A stretch of 64,000 nucleotides of DNA from Thereva unica (GCA_949987705.1 OX465283.1:162703850-162767849); one strand, 5' to 3'; shown: positions 45,524 to 56,645, counted from the stretch's first letter. A program made the numbers and translations. Notes: a model not told the origin generated them from the letters alone.

Positions 45524-48500
45524 ATTTTTTTTTTTTTTTTTTTTTTTATATGAAAAAACCAAGCTTAGGTGTAACCCTTTGTACTACCAGTCCGTCATGT
45601 CGTTCAGTTCATGGTGCAATGTCTAGTAGTAGCTTGGTTTGAAGAATAGAGGAGAATAGGAAAGGTTAGAGGGAGTCTGGAGGGTGTAGAAGAAAATGAC
45701 GATGAACCTCACGTTTGAACTCTGAGATGTTGTACGAGTTCGGAAATACCGACTGCGGGAGATCATTCCACAATCGAGTTGTTCTATTCATAAACGAACT
45801 TCTGAACCGTATTGTGCGTGAACGAGGGGGCTGTAGGGTATGGGGGTGAGCCGAGCGGGCTAGTCTTGTGTTGCGGGAAAAGTGTTGCCGTACAGGCAGG
45901 AGGTCCTGAATTTCGGTGGAACAGTCGCCATGGTAGTAGCGATAAAGTATGGAGAGGGCTGCTACATTCCTACGGTGGCTCAAGGTGTCTATGGAGGCGC
46001 GAAAGGGGCCATCACCAATGAGTTTGAGGGCACGATTTTGCACCTTGTCGAGACAAGCCAAGGTGGTTTTTGGGGCGCCTGCCCAGATATGTGAGTTGTA
46101 TTCGAGGCGCGGCCGAATGTAGGATTTGTATATTGTAGCCAGTGCGGCTGGCTGGAGGAGTAACTTGCATCTCTTGAGAAATCCAAGGCATTGGGAGGCT
46201 TGTTTGGCGATTTGGAATATGTGATCGTTCCATCGCAGATGCTCCGTTAAAGTTACCCCTAGGATGTTGAGAGTTGAGTCAGCCGTTAGGTTCTCTCCAT
46301 CCACCGAGACAGGAGGAAGGTCGGTACAATTTTTGTTGGAGATCAGACAGTGCTTCGTTTTTGTGGCATTGAATTCGACGCGGTTCATTTCGCCCCAATG
46401 AAGAATCGATTCGATATCCCGGTTGATCGAAGCCGACATCAGTTGACGGTGGTAAAGACAAGGTCTGGCACGTGCTTGTCTTATATTGTCGAAGGAGTAA
46501 GAGAAATTCAGAGTACCGTCATCAGGGAAGCAGTGAAGTGGGTTGGAGGGGATTGAGAGCAGATCATTAATGAAGATTAGAAAAAGTGCGGGTGAAAGAA
46601 TTGACCCCTGGGGAACTCCGGCCGAAATGGCGTGGGGGTTGGATTCGACACCATCCAATACTACCTTGATTGAACGGCCTGAAAGAAAGCTCTTAATCCA
46701 GTTCCTTAGAACTAAGTGTATACCAATAGCTTGGAGTTTATTCAACAGAGCTGGGTGCCATACTCTGTCAAAAGCCTTTGATATATCTAGAGCAACTAGG
46801 CTAGACTCACCAAAGCTGTGAATGCTTTGGTTGATACGCTCGGTTAAACACACAAGCAGATCGCCAGTAGACCGTTTAGATCTGAAGCCGTATTGCCTGT
46901 CGTGTATAATTTGGTTGGATTCTAGATATTTCATCAGCCTTTTATTGATTATTGTCTCCATTATTTTGGAGAGAACAGAAGTAATTGCTATTGGGCGGTA
47001 GTTTAAGGGGTCGCTGACTTCACCTTTTTTTGGGATTGGCTGAACATGAGCTAGTTTCCAAGAGTCGGGATACACTCCGGAGAAGTAAGACAGGGCAAAA
47101 AGTTTGCGCAGAGGTTTAGCCAAAGGTGAGGCACATTTTTTAAGTACCATAGGGGGGATTTTGTCGGGACCAGTGGATTTGTTGGCGTCGAGTTCCTTGA
47201 GACACCTAAACACCTCGCGAGTCCTGAAGTGAACTCCGTCCATTGAGTGGGTGGTATTCTCGAGAGTGGGGGGTGACATAGCAGCATCGGGTAAAGAAGA
47301 ATTTGCGGCGAACAGAGAAGCTAATAGGTCGGCCTTGGGTTTGCTTTCTGTTATCACTTCCTTGTTGTGAATAAAAGGAGGTGTTGAGGAGGAAGTAAAA
47401 TTCTTCTTGATGGCAGTTACCAAGGACCAGAAGTTTTTGCTGCCTGTAGTGGAGTTAAGAATCTTACTTCTCAATCTATCATCAAATGATGATTTGACTT
47501 TCCTGATGATGGAGTTACAGGAGTTTCTAAGTCTGACGTACTCACGACGAAGTGGCTCATTAGGCGAACGTCTGTATGCTCTATAGGCGGCTTCTTTAGC
47601 TTTGATTGCGTTCATACATTCCTCATTGAACCATCTGTTTGGCCTAGGCTTCACAGATTTGGTAGAGTGAGGGATGAACAAGCGCATACCCGCTCGAATA
47701 ACTTTGGTGACACAGAGAGCCGCATAGTTCGCATTGGCACTACGGAAACACAAATCCCAGTCAGTGGCCTGGAAGAAGCGAATAAGACCCAACCAGTTGG
47801 CTTTCCCATAGTGCCACACAGTTCTTTTAGGAGCTGTGGTGGTTGTGGTCGAGGATGGATATGGGAAATAAGCGCTAATTAGTTTATGGTCCGAGTTGCC
47901 AAGGGGTGAGCTAACTTTGATGGAGTACCGCGTCGGGTGGGAAGTAAGAAACAGGTCAAGGAGATGGGCTCCTTGACCTGGAATATCGGGGACTCTCGTC
48001 GGACATTTGACAATTTGGTGCAAGTTGTTGAGGTTCGCAAAGAGCTCGGCGTCTTTGCCAGGAACACTGGTGCCATTTGAGTAATTTAGCCAATGTACAT
48101 TGTGAACGTTGAAATCACCCGCAACAATGATTTCGCTTTCCGGGTGGGAAAATAAAAATCCGGAAATCTGTTCAGAAATAGCATCGAAAGCTGAGGTGGT
48201 GGCCTCATTACTAATATTAGGACTCCTATATAAAAAACAGAAAAATATGACGTGGCTATGGATAATTATTTTAATCCAAAGATGATTAAAATCCGAGGAT
48301 GTACTACTGTACACCTTCTGAAAGGCCACGTCATTCCTAATATAAATGGCTAATCCCCTATGGGCGGAAAAGTTGTGCACTAAATTATACCCTGTCACCT
48401 GAAATCGATCTAAATCAAGATCTGGTAACACTTGGGTTTCACTCAGTGCGAAAATAGCAGGGGTATGGAGAAGTAACTCGCACGTAACGGCTAGGAAGTT

Positions 48501-48620
48501 CGCATTCAGTCCCCGAATGTTACAAAAATTGATATAAAATTTAAAAGTTTCCTGGAGAATAATTAAAAGAACAAAGAAAATATTGCTAAGTTTTGTCATT
48601 AAGCTCTAATATTAACGACG
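45524..48620 (-). mobile_element. CR1/jockey-type LINE, nearly complete ORF2 with poly-A tail
   Basis: The poly-A tail is the T run at about 45524-45547. The 3' UTR (45548-45665) ends with AAGCTTAGG-type sequence, also seen at the ends of the copies at 18.5 kb and 52.7 kb. ORF2 fills 45666-48599. No ORF1 was recognised upstream, so the copy may be 5'-truncated. The 5' boundary and target duplication were not resolved. Confidence 0.75.
45666..48599 (-). CDS. LINE ORF2: endonuclease and reverse transcriptase, 977 codons
   Basis: An AP-type endonuclease fills roughly residues 20-250 (NFCNIRGLNAN, ALSETQV, IIVAGDFNVHNVHW, LGNSDHKLISAYF), with the catalytic E, D, N and SDH residues visible. The RT spans about 480-760: IPKKGEVSDPLNYRPIAITS, QYGFRSKRSTGDLL, LVALDISKAFDRVWH, GVPQGSILSPALFLIFINDL. 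Then comes CFPDDG at about residue 688, where the family has (Y/F)ADD. The thumb and C-terminal part run ILGVTLTEHLRWNDHIFQIA, YIRPRLEYNSHIWAG, RTTRLWNDLPQSVFPNSYNI. Such enzymes nick the target and prime reverse transcription there. The frame is unbroken, unusual for this window, but Ala to Pro beside the catalytic Asp pair makes polymerase activity doubtful. The first ATG may not be the native start. Confidence 0.85.
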   Translation of the reverse strand: MTKLSNIFFVLLIILQETFKFYINFCNIRGLNANFLAVTCELLLHTPAIFALSETQVLPDLDLDRFQVTGYNLVHNFSAHRGLAIYIRNDVAFQKVYSSTSSDFNHLWIKIIIHSHVIFFCFLYRSPNISNEATTSAFDAISEQISGFLFSHPESEIIVAGDFNVHNVHWLNYSNGTSVPGKDAELFANLNNLHQIVKCPTRVPDIPGQGAHLLDLFLTSHPTRYSIKVSSPLGNSDHKLISAYFPYPSSTTTTTAPKRTVWHYGKANWLGLIRFFQATDWDLCFRSANANYAALCVTKVIRAGMRLFIPHSTKSVKPRPNRWFNEECMNAIKAKEAAYRAYRRSPNEPLRREYVRLRNSCNSIIRKVKSSFDDRLRSKILNSTTGSKNFWSLVTAIKKNFTSSSTPPFIHNKEVITESKPKADLLASLFAANSSLPDAAMSPPTLENTTHSMDGVHFRTREVFRCLKELDANKSTGPDKIPPMVLKKCASPLAKPLRKLFALSYFSGVYPDSWKLAHVQPIPKKGEVSDPLNYRPIAITSVLSKIMETIINKRLMKYLESNQIIHDRQYGFRSKRSTGDLLVCLTERINQSIHSFGESSLVALDISKAFDRVWHPALLNKLQAIGIHLVLRNWIKSFLSGRSIKVVLDGVESNPHAISAGVPQGSILSPALFLIFINDLLSIPSNPLHCFPDDGTLNFSYSFDNIRQARARPCLYHRQLMSASINRDIESILHWGEMNRVEFNATKTKHCLISNKNCTDLPPVSVDGENLTADSTLNILGVTLTEHLRWNDHIFQIAKQASQCLGFLKRCKLLLQPAALATIYKSYIRPRLEYNSHIWAGAPKTTLACLDKVQNRALKLIGDGPFRASIDTLSHRRNVAALSILYRYYHGDCSTEIQDLLPVRQHFSRNTRLARSAHPHTLQPPRSRTIRFRSSFMNRTTRLWNDLPQSVFPNSYNISEFKREVHRHFLLHPPDSL

Positions 48621-48624
48621 CCAT

Positions 48625-51120
48625 TACGTAATCGCCAGGTTATTTCATCACACGTTTTCAAATCAAAGAAAAATGCGACTAATAACATCTCATGAAAATG
48701 ACGGCAGATCGACTTCGACTCTAATGGTGACATCATTTTCCTTTTTCGAGAGTGCGGATTTCGAAATTGCGAAAAGATTTGAGAAAAAACAAAATTGAAA
48801 TGCGAAATTATTTTTTTGTTGTATTTCGTTACAGCTGAAAAGCTATATGGTATAATAAATCAATGACTCCCAGCGAGACTGCCTATAAGGAAGTCCAGCT
48901 AGAGTCTACGATCGAGCTCTATCGACTCTATAGAGTCTGTTTCATAATAATTTTCACTTCATTAATTTAAATCAAATTAAGGTAAGGGCAATTTTTTTTG
49001 CCCCAAAAACTTGCACACACTTCTTCCAAATAATTAATAAGATTAAGATCGCCGCTGCCGCTGCAGGCTGATCGGTCAAACGAAAGTGTTGAATCATCTG
49101 GAGCGCGATCAACAAAAAGTCTCAAGGCTAACAACATTTTTTTTTTTGTTGGTTGCTGATCGCGCAGATCGTAATGTACCACCAAACTGTGGCACTGTGG
49201 AGCACTGGGAGATCAGGAGAACTGATCGTAACTTTGTTGATATTTCATTAAGTACATGGCTGTGTTTTTTTGTTCTCATTGTACATTCTGTTGCGAAAAT
49301 GATTAACAAGCACATGGATCTTGTGGATCATGGATCTTGTGGATCAGTTTTTGGACGAGCACGATCCCCAGGAGAAGAATTCGATGTAGTAAAGTCGAGC
49401 ACAAGATCGAGCTCTAAATCGATCGATCGCGACGAGAGAAAAAATTCCATATCAATGAACTGCTCTCGGGGAATGATGCTGGACAACAAAAAAACATAAA
49501 CCCGCATTTATAATATGACCAAGTCAACAACTTTCGCGAACTGGTTAAAAGTGTAATAATAATTTTCCATTAATCATGCGCGAGCGACTCTTACCAACAT
49601 CTAAAACGTCACACCGTAATGAGGGCTCCAAACGATCGCCACGGATAACTCTCTCGGAGTTGATTCACTCAGAGTTGATCAGTCGTGGGATACCGAAATG
49701 ATGATGATGAGGCCTTTAATGAAGAAAATGCCAGTAATCAACCCAATGATCATCAGAACTGAGCTGACGATGAGTTGGCTGGGAAATTATTGTACGACAA
49801 CAACAACAAAATAGTATATATGTATATGGTTATGTATGAGACGAAACGGCAGGCGTTGCATGCCTTTGAGAGAAATTGTGGAAAAAGTTTCTGTCATAGG
49901 GGAATTTTTATGTAAGTGCGTCCGACGTCGTCTATTACAAGAAGGCATTAGGAGCCTCCTAATAAGAAAGAAAAATGAGAGTTGCCTTTTGGTGATGTGC
50001 GACTTTCTACAATTACAACATTCCTTTTTTTTGGTTATTCTTTTAAACCAATGGTTAGATTTTAATGATCATGTCCATAACCGCATCTGTAAGTGCCCCA
50101 TAATGGTTTTTGCAGAATGAACACCCACTGTGCTATGCCCGGCCTATACGACAGCCAAAGAAATAGCATCATAGTTTCAATAAAAAAAAAAAAATATAGA
50201 CGAACTTTTTTTTAAAAACGCACAACTGAGTATAGCAATTCCTTAGCAATTAATACTGATATAAACCAACAGAGCTTTCACTTCAAGTGTTCGACAGTAT
50301 ATTCTTGAATATTCATTAAATGTTAATTACTAAACCCAAGAATTTCAAAAATCAGAGCACATATGTGTCGGTATAAGAATAATCAATGTTTACGACAGTT
50401 CGGCGAAACTAGAAAGAATGTTGTAAATGGAGATCAACTGAAACAAAAACAATAAAACCCGAACAAAATCATTATTGATACAAGAAAAATCTTTTATTTA
50501 TGAATTTTGCGCCAACCATATATAAATAGAATTTACTAAAATAATAAAATACATTTAGTATTCACATCTGGGCTATTGTTGAAGCTTGGAGTAGAGTCAT
50601 GACTCAAATTTGAGTAAATTAATGCTTAATGACGGATTTTTGCTATAAATATTAATGCAAGAAATTAAAAGTAATCAACCTACTTCAGTATTGTTTTACT
50701 TGGGTGATTCATTGTGGAAAATAAATCTGTTATTATTTCCGTGTGTCTTTGTTCAATTGTTTAACTCAAATTTCGATGGAATGATCTATGAAAAAACACA
50801 AGAAACGATCACCAATAGAAGTAAGTTAAATAATTACATGACCAATAAATATTCCTGAGAAATATATGCATGTTGGAAGGGAATGCGAAAAACTTGGAAT
50901 TTAAAACCCAAATTGATCTACTGATTGTACAGTACAATCATCAAAAAAGCATAGTTTACAAACGGAAAATAGTAGCTAAAGATCGAGGAAAAGAACGCCC
51001 AGAAATTAGTCGAACAAGTTACTCGAATGGTCAAGGAACACAGAAACGATTGATATATCTGCCCTACTGCAACGTTAGACCAATTTTATTAATTCAGGAT
51101 CTTCCTCTGGGACCGTAAAC
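48625..51120. other. Region without recognised gene
   Basis: The 137-codon + ORF at 49086-49499 includes a Ser/Arg-rich end (VVKSSTRSSSKSIDRDERKN) but no domain and no convincing splice sites. GATC-rich words and a GGATCTTGTGGATCA duplication occur at 49315-49345. Poly-A occurs near 50180. At 50870-51118 an 82-codon ORF precedes the RNase H fragment and may belong to the same LINE. Confidence 0.35.
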
Positions 51121-51124
51121 CCTA

Positions 51125-51240
51125 AATAGAATGGTACATCGATGGCTCCAAAATGAAAAAAATCCGCTGCAGTATTTTATAGCCTCGACACACGAAAATT
51201 CATCATTTATTACGAATATGAACCAGATTAGGCAAATTTT
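51125..51240 (+). pseudogene. LINE RNase H fragment
   Basis: The frame reads EWYIDGSKM, the first RNase H block (.W.TDGSK), followed by CSILYSLDTRKF resembling the next strand. Short and isolated. Confidence 0.4.
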
Positions 51241-51596
51241 GGTTGACCGATTACAGGGTCATCTGTCGATCGATAGATTATTGCAAAAAGCCCTCTTTTA
51301 GGCGTTTTCCCAGTGTTTGAAAGTATTAGCTGATTTCGATTTTAATTTTACTTGAGAATTAATAAAAAATATTCTTCTTCTTCTTTAAAGGCTCTAAAAC
51401 CGAGATCCGATCTTGTCCTCTCGTAACAAACGTGTCGTTCACTGTAAAAGCAGTCTAGCTATGCTCTTGCTAAATGTGCAAGGTTCGGTCTCTATGAAGA
51501 GACTTTATCCCCTCATGTCCATGCTTCCAGTTTAGGAATACGTAATCAACCCAGGCTTGCTTCAATAAGGAGCCATTTAGTTTTTCGTCAATTTTG

Positions 51597-51916
51597 TAAA
51601 TAAAAATAAATAGTTTAACGCTTTACTAAAAATACGCTTTAATTTTAAAATGAACCAAAAAGTAAAAAATAATTTTGAATGTAAAGTTTTTATTGCTGCA
51701 GCCATTTACTTAAATGTAAAAAGCCGTGGGGAGCTCTTTATCTATATTGTTATTTTATTTTTTTATACTGGAACTTTTCGTTAGCGCCCCACGCTTTTTT
51801 ACATTTAAGTAAATGGCTGCAGTAATAAAAACTTTACATTCAAAATTATTTTTTACTTTTTGGTTCTTTTTAAGATAAAAGCGTATTTTTAGTTTTTTTA
51901 AACTATTTATTTTCTA
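51597..51916. mobile_element. Long foldback (inverted-repeat) element
   Basis: Arms of about 130 bp (51597-51733 and 51784-51916) are reverse complements with few mismatches. An example is AATGTAAAGTTTTTATTGCT / AGTAATAAAAACTTTACATT; both arms meet at GTGGGG...CCCCAC around a ~50-bp loop. Very AT-rich; no ORF and no clear target duplication. Palindromic MITE or a foldback of another element. Confidence 0.75.
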
Positions 51917-51954
51917 CTTTTTAGTCTTATACATTCCGCAATTTTGTGGCGACA

Positions 51955-52040
51955 GCCATATTAGATTTAAAATGACGTCACACAGCTTACTGTATTTTAC
52001 CTGTCGTACTCTTTCATTTGATACTCATGTCGTGGGCGGC
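51955..52040 (+). repeat. Fragment of the ~130-bp tandem-unit family
   Basis: GCCATATTAGATTTAAAATG, ACGTCACACAGCTTACTGTA and TTTCATTTGATACTCATGTC match the late units of the 8-9.4 kb array in the same order. Flanked by the foldback element and the LINE copy. Confidence 0.65.
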
Positions 52041-52139
52041 TTGATGGAACAGTGTTAAAGCCCATTAAGCCTCGCAAGTTTCAGCAGTTCTTCTATCGCG
52101 ATCAACTCAACTTTACCTCGGACAGTTTTGTTACCAGTC

Positions 52140-52727
52140 TATTTCAGCCGCCCTGGCTACAATCTACAAACTCTACATCCGACCATGCCTTGAAGATAAC
52201 TCGTATATCTGGAGAGGCGACCCAAAAACCACCTTTACTTGGCTCGCCAAGGTGCAAAATCGTGCCATCAAAATCATTGGTGACCCCTTTCTCGCCTCTA
52301 TAGACCCCTTAAACCCCCGGAGGAATGTACAGCACTCTCTATACTTTATCGCTATTACCATAGCAACTGTTTTACTGAAATTCAGAACCTCCGGGCAATA
52401 TTTTTCCCGCAACACAAGATCAGACCACTCGGTCAACCGCTAAACCCTCCAGCCCCCTTGCGCGTACAATAAATGGGGTCTATACGTTCGTTTATGAATA
52501 GAACAACTGTGGAATAATCTCCCGCAGTAAGTATTTCCGAACCCGTACATCTTAAGAGTTCAAACGTAAGGCTCATCGACATTTTCTTAAGTAGGTACCC
52601 CCAAGACCCCTCTAAGCGCTCCAATCCTTTTGCTATCCTTCAAACCAAGCTACTAATATATATTGCGTCATGACGTGAACGCCATGTCGAAACTGGTGTC
52701 TCCTAAGCTTGGTTTTTTCACATTAAA
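52140..52727 (+). mobile_element. CR1/jockey-type LINE, short 3' copy
   Basis: Plus-strand relative of the element at 45524-48599. The codons are frameshifted but recognisable (QNRAIKIIGDPFLASIDPL, PRRNV, YFSRNTRS, NRTTVE-like). It ends with CTAAGCTTGGTTTTTTCACA, the family's 3' end. 5'-truncated at about 52140; dead. Confidence 0.75.
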
Positions 52728-52729
52728 AA

Positions 52730-54310
52730 ATGACAAGAACAGCTGTTTCAGATTCTCTGTGAAAATGTACCATTTATCACAAGAATTCTACTACAAATAT
52801 GGTGGAATTGCTGTGAAATGTCAAATGTTGTGAAATTGTGATCAACTTGTCAACTGCAATGTCAATTATTATTAAACGCGTGTTTAAAAGGGAACAGGAA
52901 AATTTTTCTTGAATAGGAAGAAATTGGATTAATAAACTCTCTTCCATTATTATTAGTTTTCATTTTAGTCCGCTCAAATTAGTTAAAAAACTCTGGATTT
53001 TGGAAATTTTCTGCAAATATATGAGACCGGTACTAAGCCAAGTATTTGGGTTGTCTAAAATTGATCTTCACACACCCTGCAGTTCTAAAAAAGTGTGGTT
53101 TTTGAGAAATATATATGAATTTTAGTATTTTTTCGCCTTTTTCTCTATTTTAAATAGAAACTATGCATTATTGGTGAAAATATCCAGAAATCAAGGCTGT
53201 ACATCATAAAATTACCTACACAAATTTTGTTTATACTTTCTATATCGCCTCACGTGACGTGACCATGACTTTATGATTTGTTGCAATTTGCGCTAAATGT
53301 CACTGACCATTGGAGTATTGGCCTACAAGCTAGACATACTAGAAATATTGTAGGAAATACATATAACTTCTACGCAGAGTGAAGTGTAAACGAATATTTT
53401 CAAGGCCATTGACATTTGACAACAAGAAATGAATCGTTATCGACTGACGCAATCATAGGACCTCACCCTAACTCTGACTATACATCGCAATATCGAAAAA
53501 AAATATTTGCAAAATTTTTCACAATGACACACAAAAAAAAGACACAGAACGTTATCCTTAAATCTGACATTTTTCGATACAAAAAATATTAAATCCATAA
53601 AAATATCTTAATTCCTTCCTAAAAGTAAACACCAAAACAAACACTGCAAAAAAAAACAGAATGTGATTTAAAACGAAACGCAAATAAACATGAGATAAAC
53701 ACAAAATTTGAATGACTATGGTCAAGCGCGTTACAAACACTTAACCTCAAGGAACTTTTGTCGAAATCATCTGATGTGGGGTGATCCATTAATCCCCCTG
53801 GATTACAGCAACCAACAAAAAACCAGTTTCCATCCATTTCGCGATTTTCATCGTTTTCGGTTCACGTCATTTTCTTTTATTTTAGTTTTTTTTTTGGTTT
53901 TTGTTAATTTGATTTCAGTTCTCCAAAAGGCGAACATTTTTTGGAGAGAATTGGCGGCTGACGCCATTGTCTAATTGCCTACATTTTTGCTACTTAAATT
54001 CGAAATCCGAAAAAGCTGTTCACCTCGTCACCTCTAAACCGCGTTTTATGTCGACTGTTGTTGTTGTTGTTTTTTTGTTCACATTGTAAATCTTTTTCTT
54101 TTTTTTTCGAACAAAAGAAAGATCGAATCACCGAGGTAGATTTTTGGGGAAAAGAGTAAGAAACGGAAAAAAATAAACTGACGAAGCTGATCGAAAGGTC
54201 TGTGAGCATCCCGCATAAATTTTTTTTGGGGGGTATTGTTGAAAGACGAAGAAAAAAGAAACAACAAATTCAAAATCATGGAAATTTTCGCAAGCAAACA
54301 ATGGCGCTAT
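52730..54310. other. AT-rich spacer, no gene seen
   Basis: Numerous A and T runs. A TTGATTTCAG acceptor-like string ends at 53919 and is followed by an open stretch of about 65 codons, but without a recognisable protein. Confidence 0.35.
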
Positions 54311-54315
54311 CTCAC

Positions 54316-54433
54316 CTTGGATTTTAATGCATTGATAGAAATCTTTATCTGTCATATTTAAGAGCTTCTCAAAAACGGAGAATTGTGTGATTTCCGGTTT
54401 GCGGCGGCGCACAAGCAACCCAGCGCAAGTCAA
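54316..54433 (-). CDS. Candidate 5' coding exon of a minus-strand gene
   Basis: ATG at 54433 opens 39 codons (LLVRRRKPEITQFSVFEKLL, NMTDKDFYQCIKIQ) ending at a good donor, CCAAG|GTGAGA (GT at 54315-54314). The composition is protein-like and unlike the surrounding AT-rich DNA. No matching acceptor exon was identified downstream, and the protein is not recognised. Could be a true first coding exon or a chance frame. Confidence 0.3.
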
Positions 54434-54439
54434 TCTTCG

Positions 54440-55430
54440 AGTGGAACGCGAACGGCAACATATGTCGTATGCGCAAAAATGTTTGGCATCATGTGTTCGT
54501 CATGTCTAAAAATTGTTATCGCGTCAATTATTATTTTCTAGCCAACACACTTGTCCAACCGACAATGGAATTTGAGATTCAAAAACAAAAAAAAATACTT
54601 TGCAAATTTTTTCCTATGCTAAAAGCCATAGTAGATAAGAAATTCTTCAGTTCATCAACGAACGACTATTTTTGAAAACATCTTCACAACTACCAAAAAT
54701 AAAAATGATTTCTCTTATCACCGCCGACGAAAAACAATTGAATATTTTCCGGCTTGATTGCAAACGACATACGACACAACATCGAAAGAAAGTTGAACGA
54801 CTCTTATTACGATATTATGCAACTCTCCTCTCTCCACTCTCCACAAAAAACTGGAGCTCGATGACTGGCCGAAAAAAAAATTCATTCAGCTTAACGAGCG
54901 TGCGCAGTTGTTGTGAAATATGTCAAGTTCACTCTAATTTAACTTTTTACACTCATAATTAGTGACCAACACGGAAACTATTAAAAACCAGTTAAATTCT
55001 AATTTAGGTAAATTGGCAGACCCGAGTCAGTTTTCGTGAACTGCGGAGTGTGGAATTTTTATCTAAGTATAATGAATTCCCTCCCATTTGTCATTATGAA
55101 TTCAGAAAAAATTTTCGTGTGTTTTTTTTAATTATTTAAAACTATTTTCCAGTCCAAATAATTCATGCAAATTATATTAAGAGACCAGAAAAAAATATGA
55201 ATTTTAATTCGATTGAGATGTTCCAGTTTATTAGTGAAGGAACGTGTTTTTTTTCGTTTGATGTCTGGCTCTGGATATACTAATTATAAATAAAATTCAG
55301 AAATGGAGAATGCTATCAGAGATCTTTACAAAAATGATTGAATTTAAGCTTGGGTATGTTGAAAACACACCAGGCACAGGACGATAGAAGTTGAGCCTTA
55401 AAGGTACCATTTGCAGCTGCTTGTTATTGT
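54440..55430. other. Spacer upstream of the candidate exon, no gene seen
   Basis: GC-richer just upstream of 54433 (to about 54480), compatible with a promoter, then AT-rich. The 96-codon + ORF at 54672-54962 has no motif. Confidence 0.3.
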
Positions 55431-55439
55431 TCCGGAAAC

Positions 55440-55650
55440 AAAAGGTTTGCCAGCTGAATTGGCACCTTTGCAGAGCTGCATCTTTAATGATAACACAACG
55501 AGACTTTGGTGAAATGTAGCTGGATATTGCTTTCATTCAAGAGCCATGGATCTGTCGAGGAAAGATCAAAGGCTGGACCGGGAGCTTTAGAACACTTTAC
55601 GTCCTACATGGGAATAACAAAGTGATCACACATGTTCTCTTGAAGTAAGA
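55440..55650 (+). pseudogene. R1/LOA-type LINE endonuclease remnant
   Basis: The frame from about 55525 reads LDIAFIQEPWICRGKIKGW, the conserved start of the endonuclease with QEPW intact, and continues about 20 codons (HGNNKVITHVLLK) to a stop. The block before it is in another frame. Confidence 0.7.
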
Positions 55651-55675
55651 AGTCTGCGCAGTCTCTCTATCAGCA

Positions 55676-55730
55676 GCCTCGGTAGCCTAAGGGCTAAGGT
55701 GCCCGACGACCGATGACTGGTTGGTCCAGG
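55676..55730 (+). repeat. tRNA-derived SINE head
   Basis: CCTCGGTAGCCTAAGGGCTA with AGGTGCCC matches the A-box region of the SINE at 30851 (GGTAGCCTAGAGGTTAAGG). The B box is degenerate. Confidence 0.4.
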
Positions 55731-55734
55731 ATAA

Positions 55735-56385
55735 GTCTGTATGCTGCCGTACGTGCCACGTATATGCCGTTATACCCAAGCGGCAGTTTGTTTTTGATCT
55801 GTGCTTGTTAGAGTCTCGGATGGTCCCTCTAGGGGACGAACACCAAGGACTCGCAATACAATAACTCGAACAGTACAAGTGCCTGACGACGCCATAGAAT
55901 TCCTTGAATGTTGCGAAGCACAACCTTTTGCATACCAGAAGATCCACTGGCCAAAATTCGAGAAAGTAATAGTTAGAGCAATATAGAATAACGGACTACT
56001 ATCTCCTTTAACTTGGAACTTGACCAACAATGAGATTTATGCATATTTGAAAGACTTGGACAAAATTGTAGACGATGAAAACAGAACAGTGCAGACTGTT
56101 ACAAGAACGTTACAATCGACGCACTATCATAACACAAAAGTCGAGTACTGGCCACACTGAAATCCTTCGACCGTCAGTTCCTAGATAGACAGAGCCTGGT
56201 AATTGTAACCCTTAACTCGGTTATGAAAAACTTCAAATAACTCTTTGAATAATAATTCCCACGATTTGTGAATCTGTACTGGAACAAAAAGATTCGTGCT
56301 ATACAATCTAATAGCGGGAGCATATTCCCACAGATAAATAAAATAAGTTTGTTTGGGCTGGACGTATCCCTATAGCCTCGGCTTA
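55735..56385. other. Degenerate sequence, unclassified
   Basis: A short + frame (HWPKFEKVIVRAI, then NEIYAYLKDLDKIVDDENRT after a stop at about 55985) looks like decayed coding sequence, perhaps of a LINE, but no diagnostic motif is present. Confidence 0.3.
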
Positions 56386-56389
56386 TCTA

Positions 56390-56645
56390 TATTGTTAGGC
56401 ACAAATTATATCATAACCCGAGTTAAAATAAAAGGTGGCCTTACAACGGGCGAACACCGGCCGCTTGGGAGCCCGTACGGGCTCACGACGGCCAAACTTT
56501 ACCAAAAGATTTAAATGACCGAGTTCTGAGCTGTAAACATGGGCATACGACGCCAAATTTGCACCAAAATAAGAATCTGCACTAAATGTATTGTTGAATG
56601 TGCTTTCTGGGAACTTGATCATTTCCGTTATGTACAATCGTCCTT
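56390..56645 (-). repeat. Frame-keeping repeat of unknown class, copy 2
   Basis: An 80-codon open frame (ATG 56637) reads ELGHLNLLVKFGRREPV, PKRPVFARCKATFYFNSGYD, IICA. The copy at 36060-36300 encodes nearly the same residues in the opposite orientation. Conservation of residues and frame between two dispersed copies argues for a once-coding mobile element. Confidence 0.5.

Noticed and set aside
45812..48076. Several 60-92-codon ORFs opposite or out of frame with the LINE ORF2
   Set aside because: Shadows of the 977-codon frame.
49086..49499. 137-codon plus-strand ORF as a gene
   Set aside because: No domain, no convincing splice or promoter signals, GATC-rich simple sequence; retained only as a note.
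53920..54120. Plus-strand exon after the TTGATTTCAG acceptor (possible exon 4 of the host gene)
   Set aside because: Phase would fit, but the translation is low-complexity (Val/Phe runs from GTTGTT) and ends at a stop with no recognisable protein.
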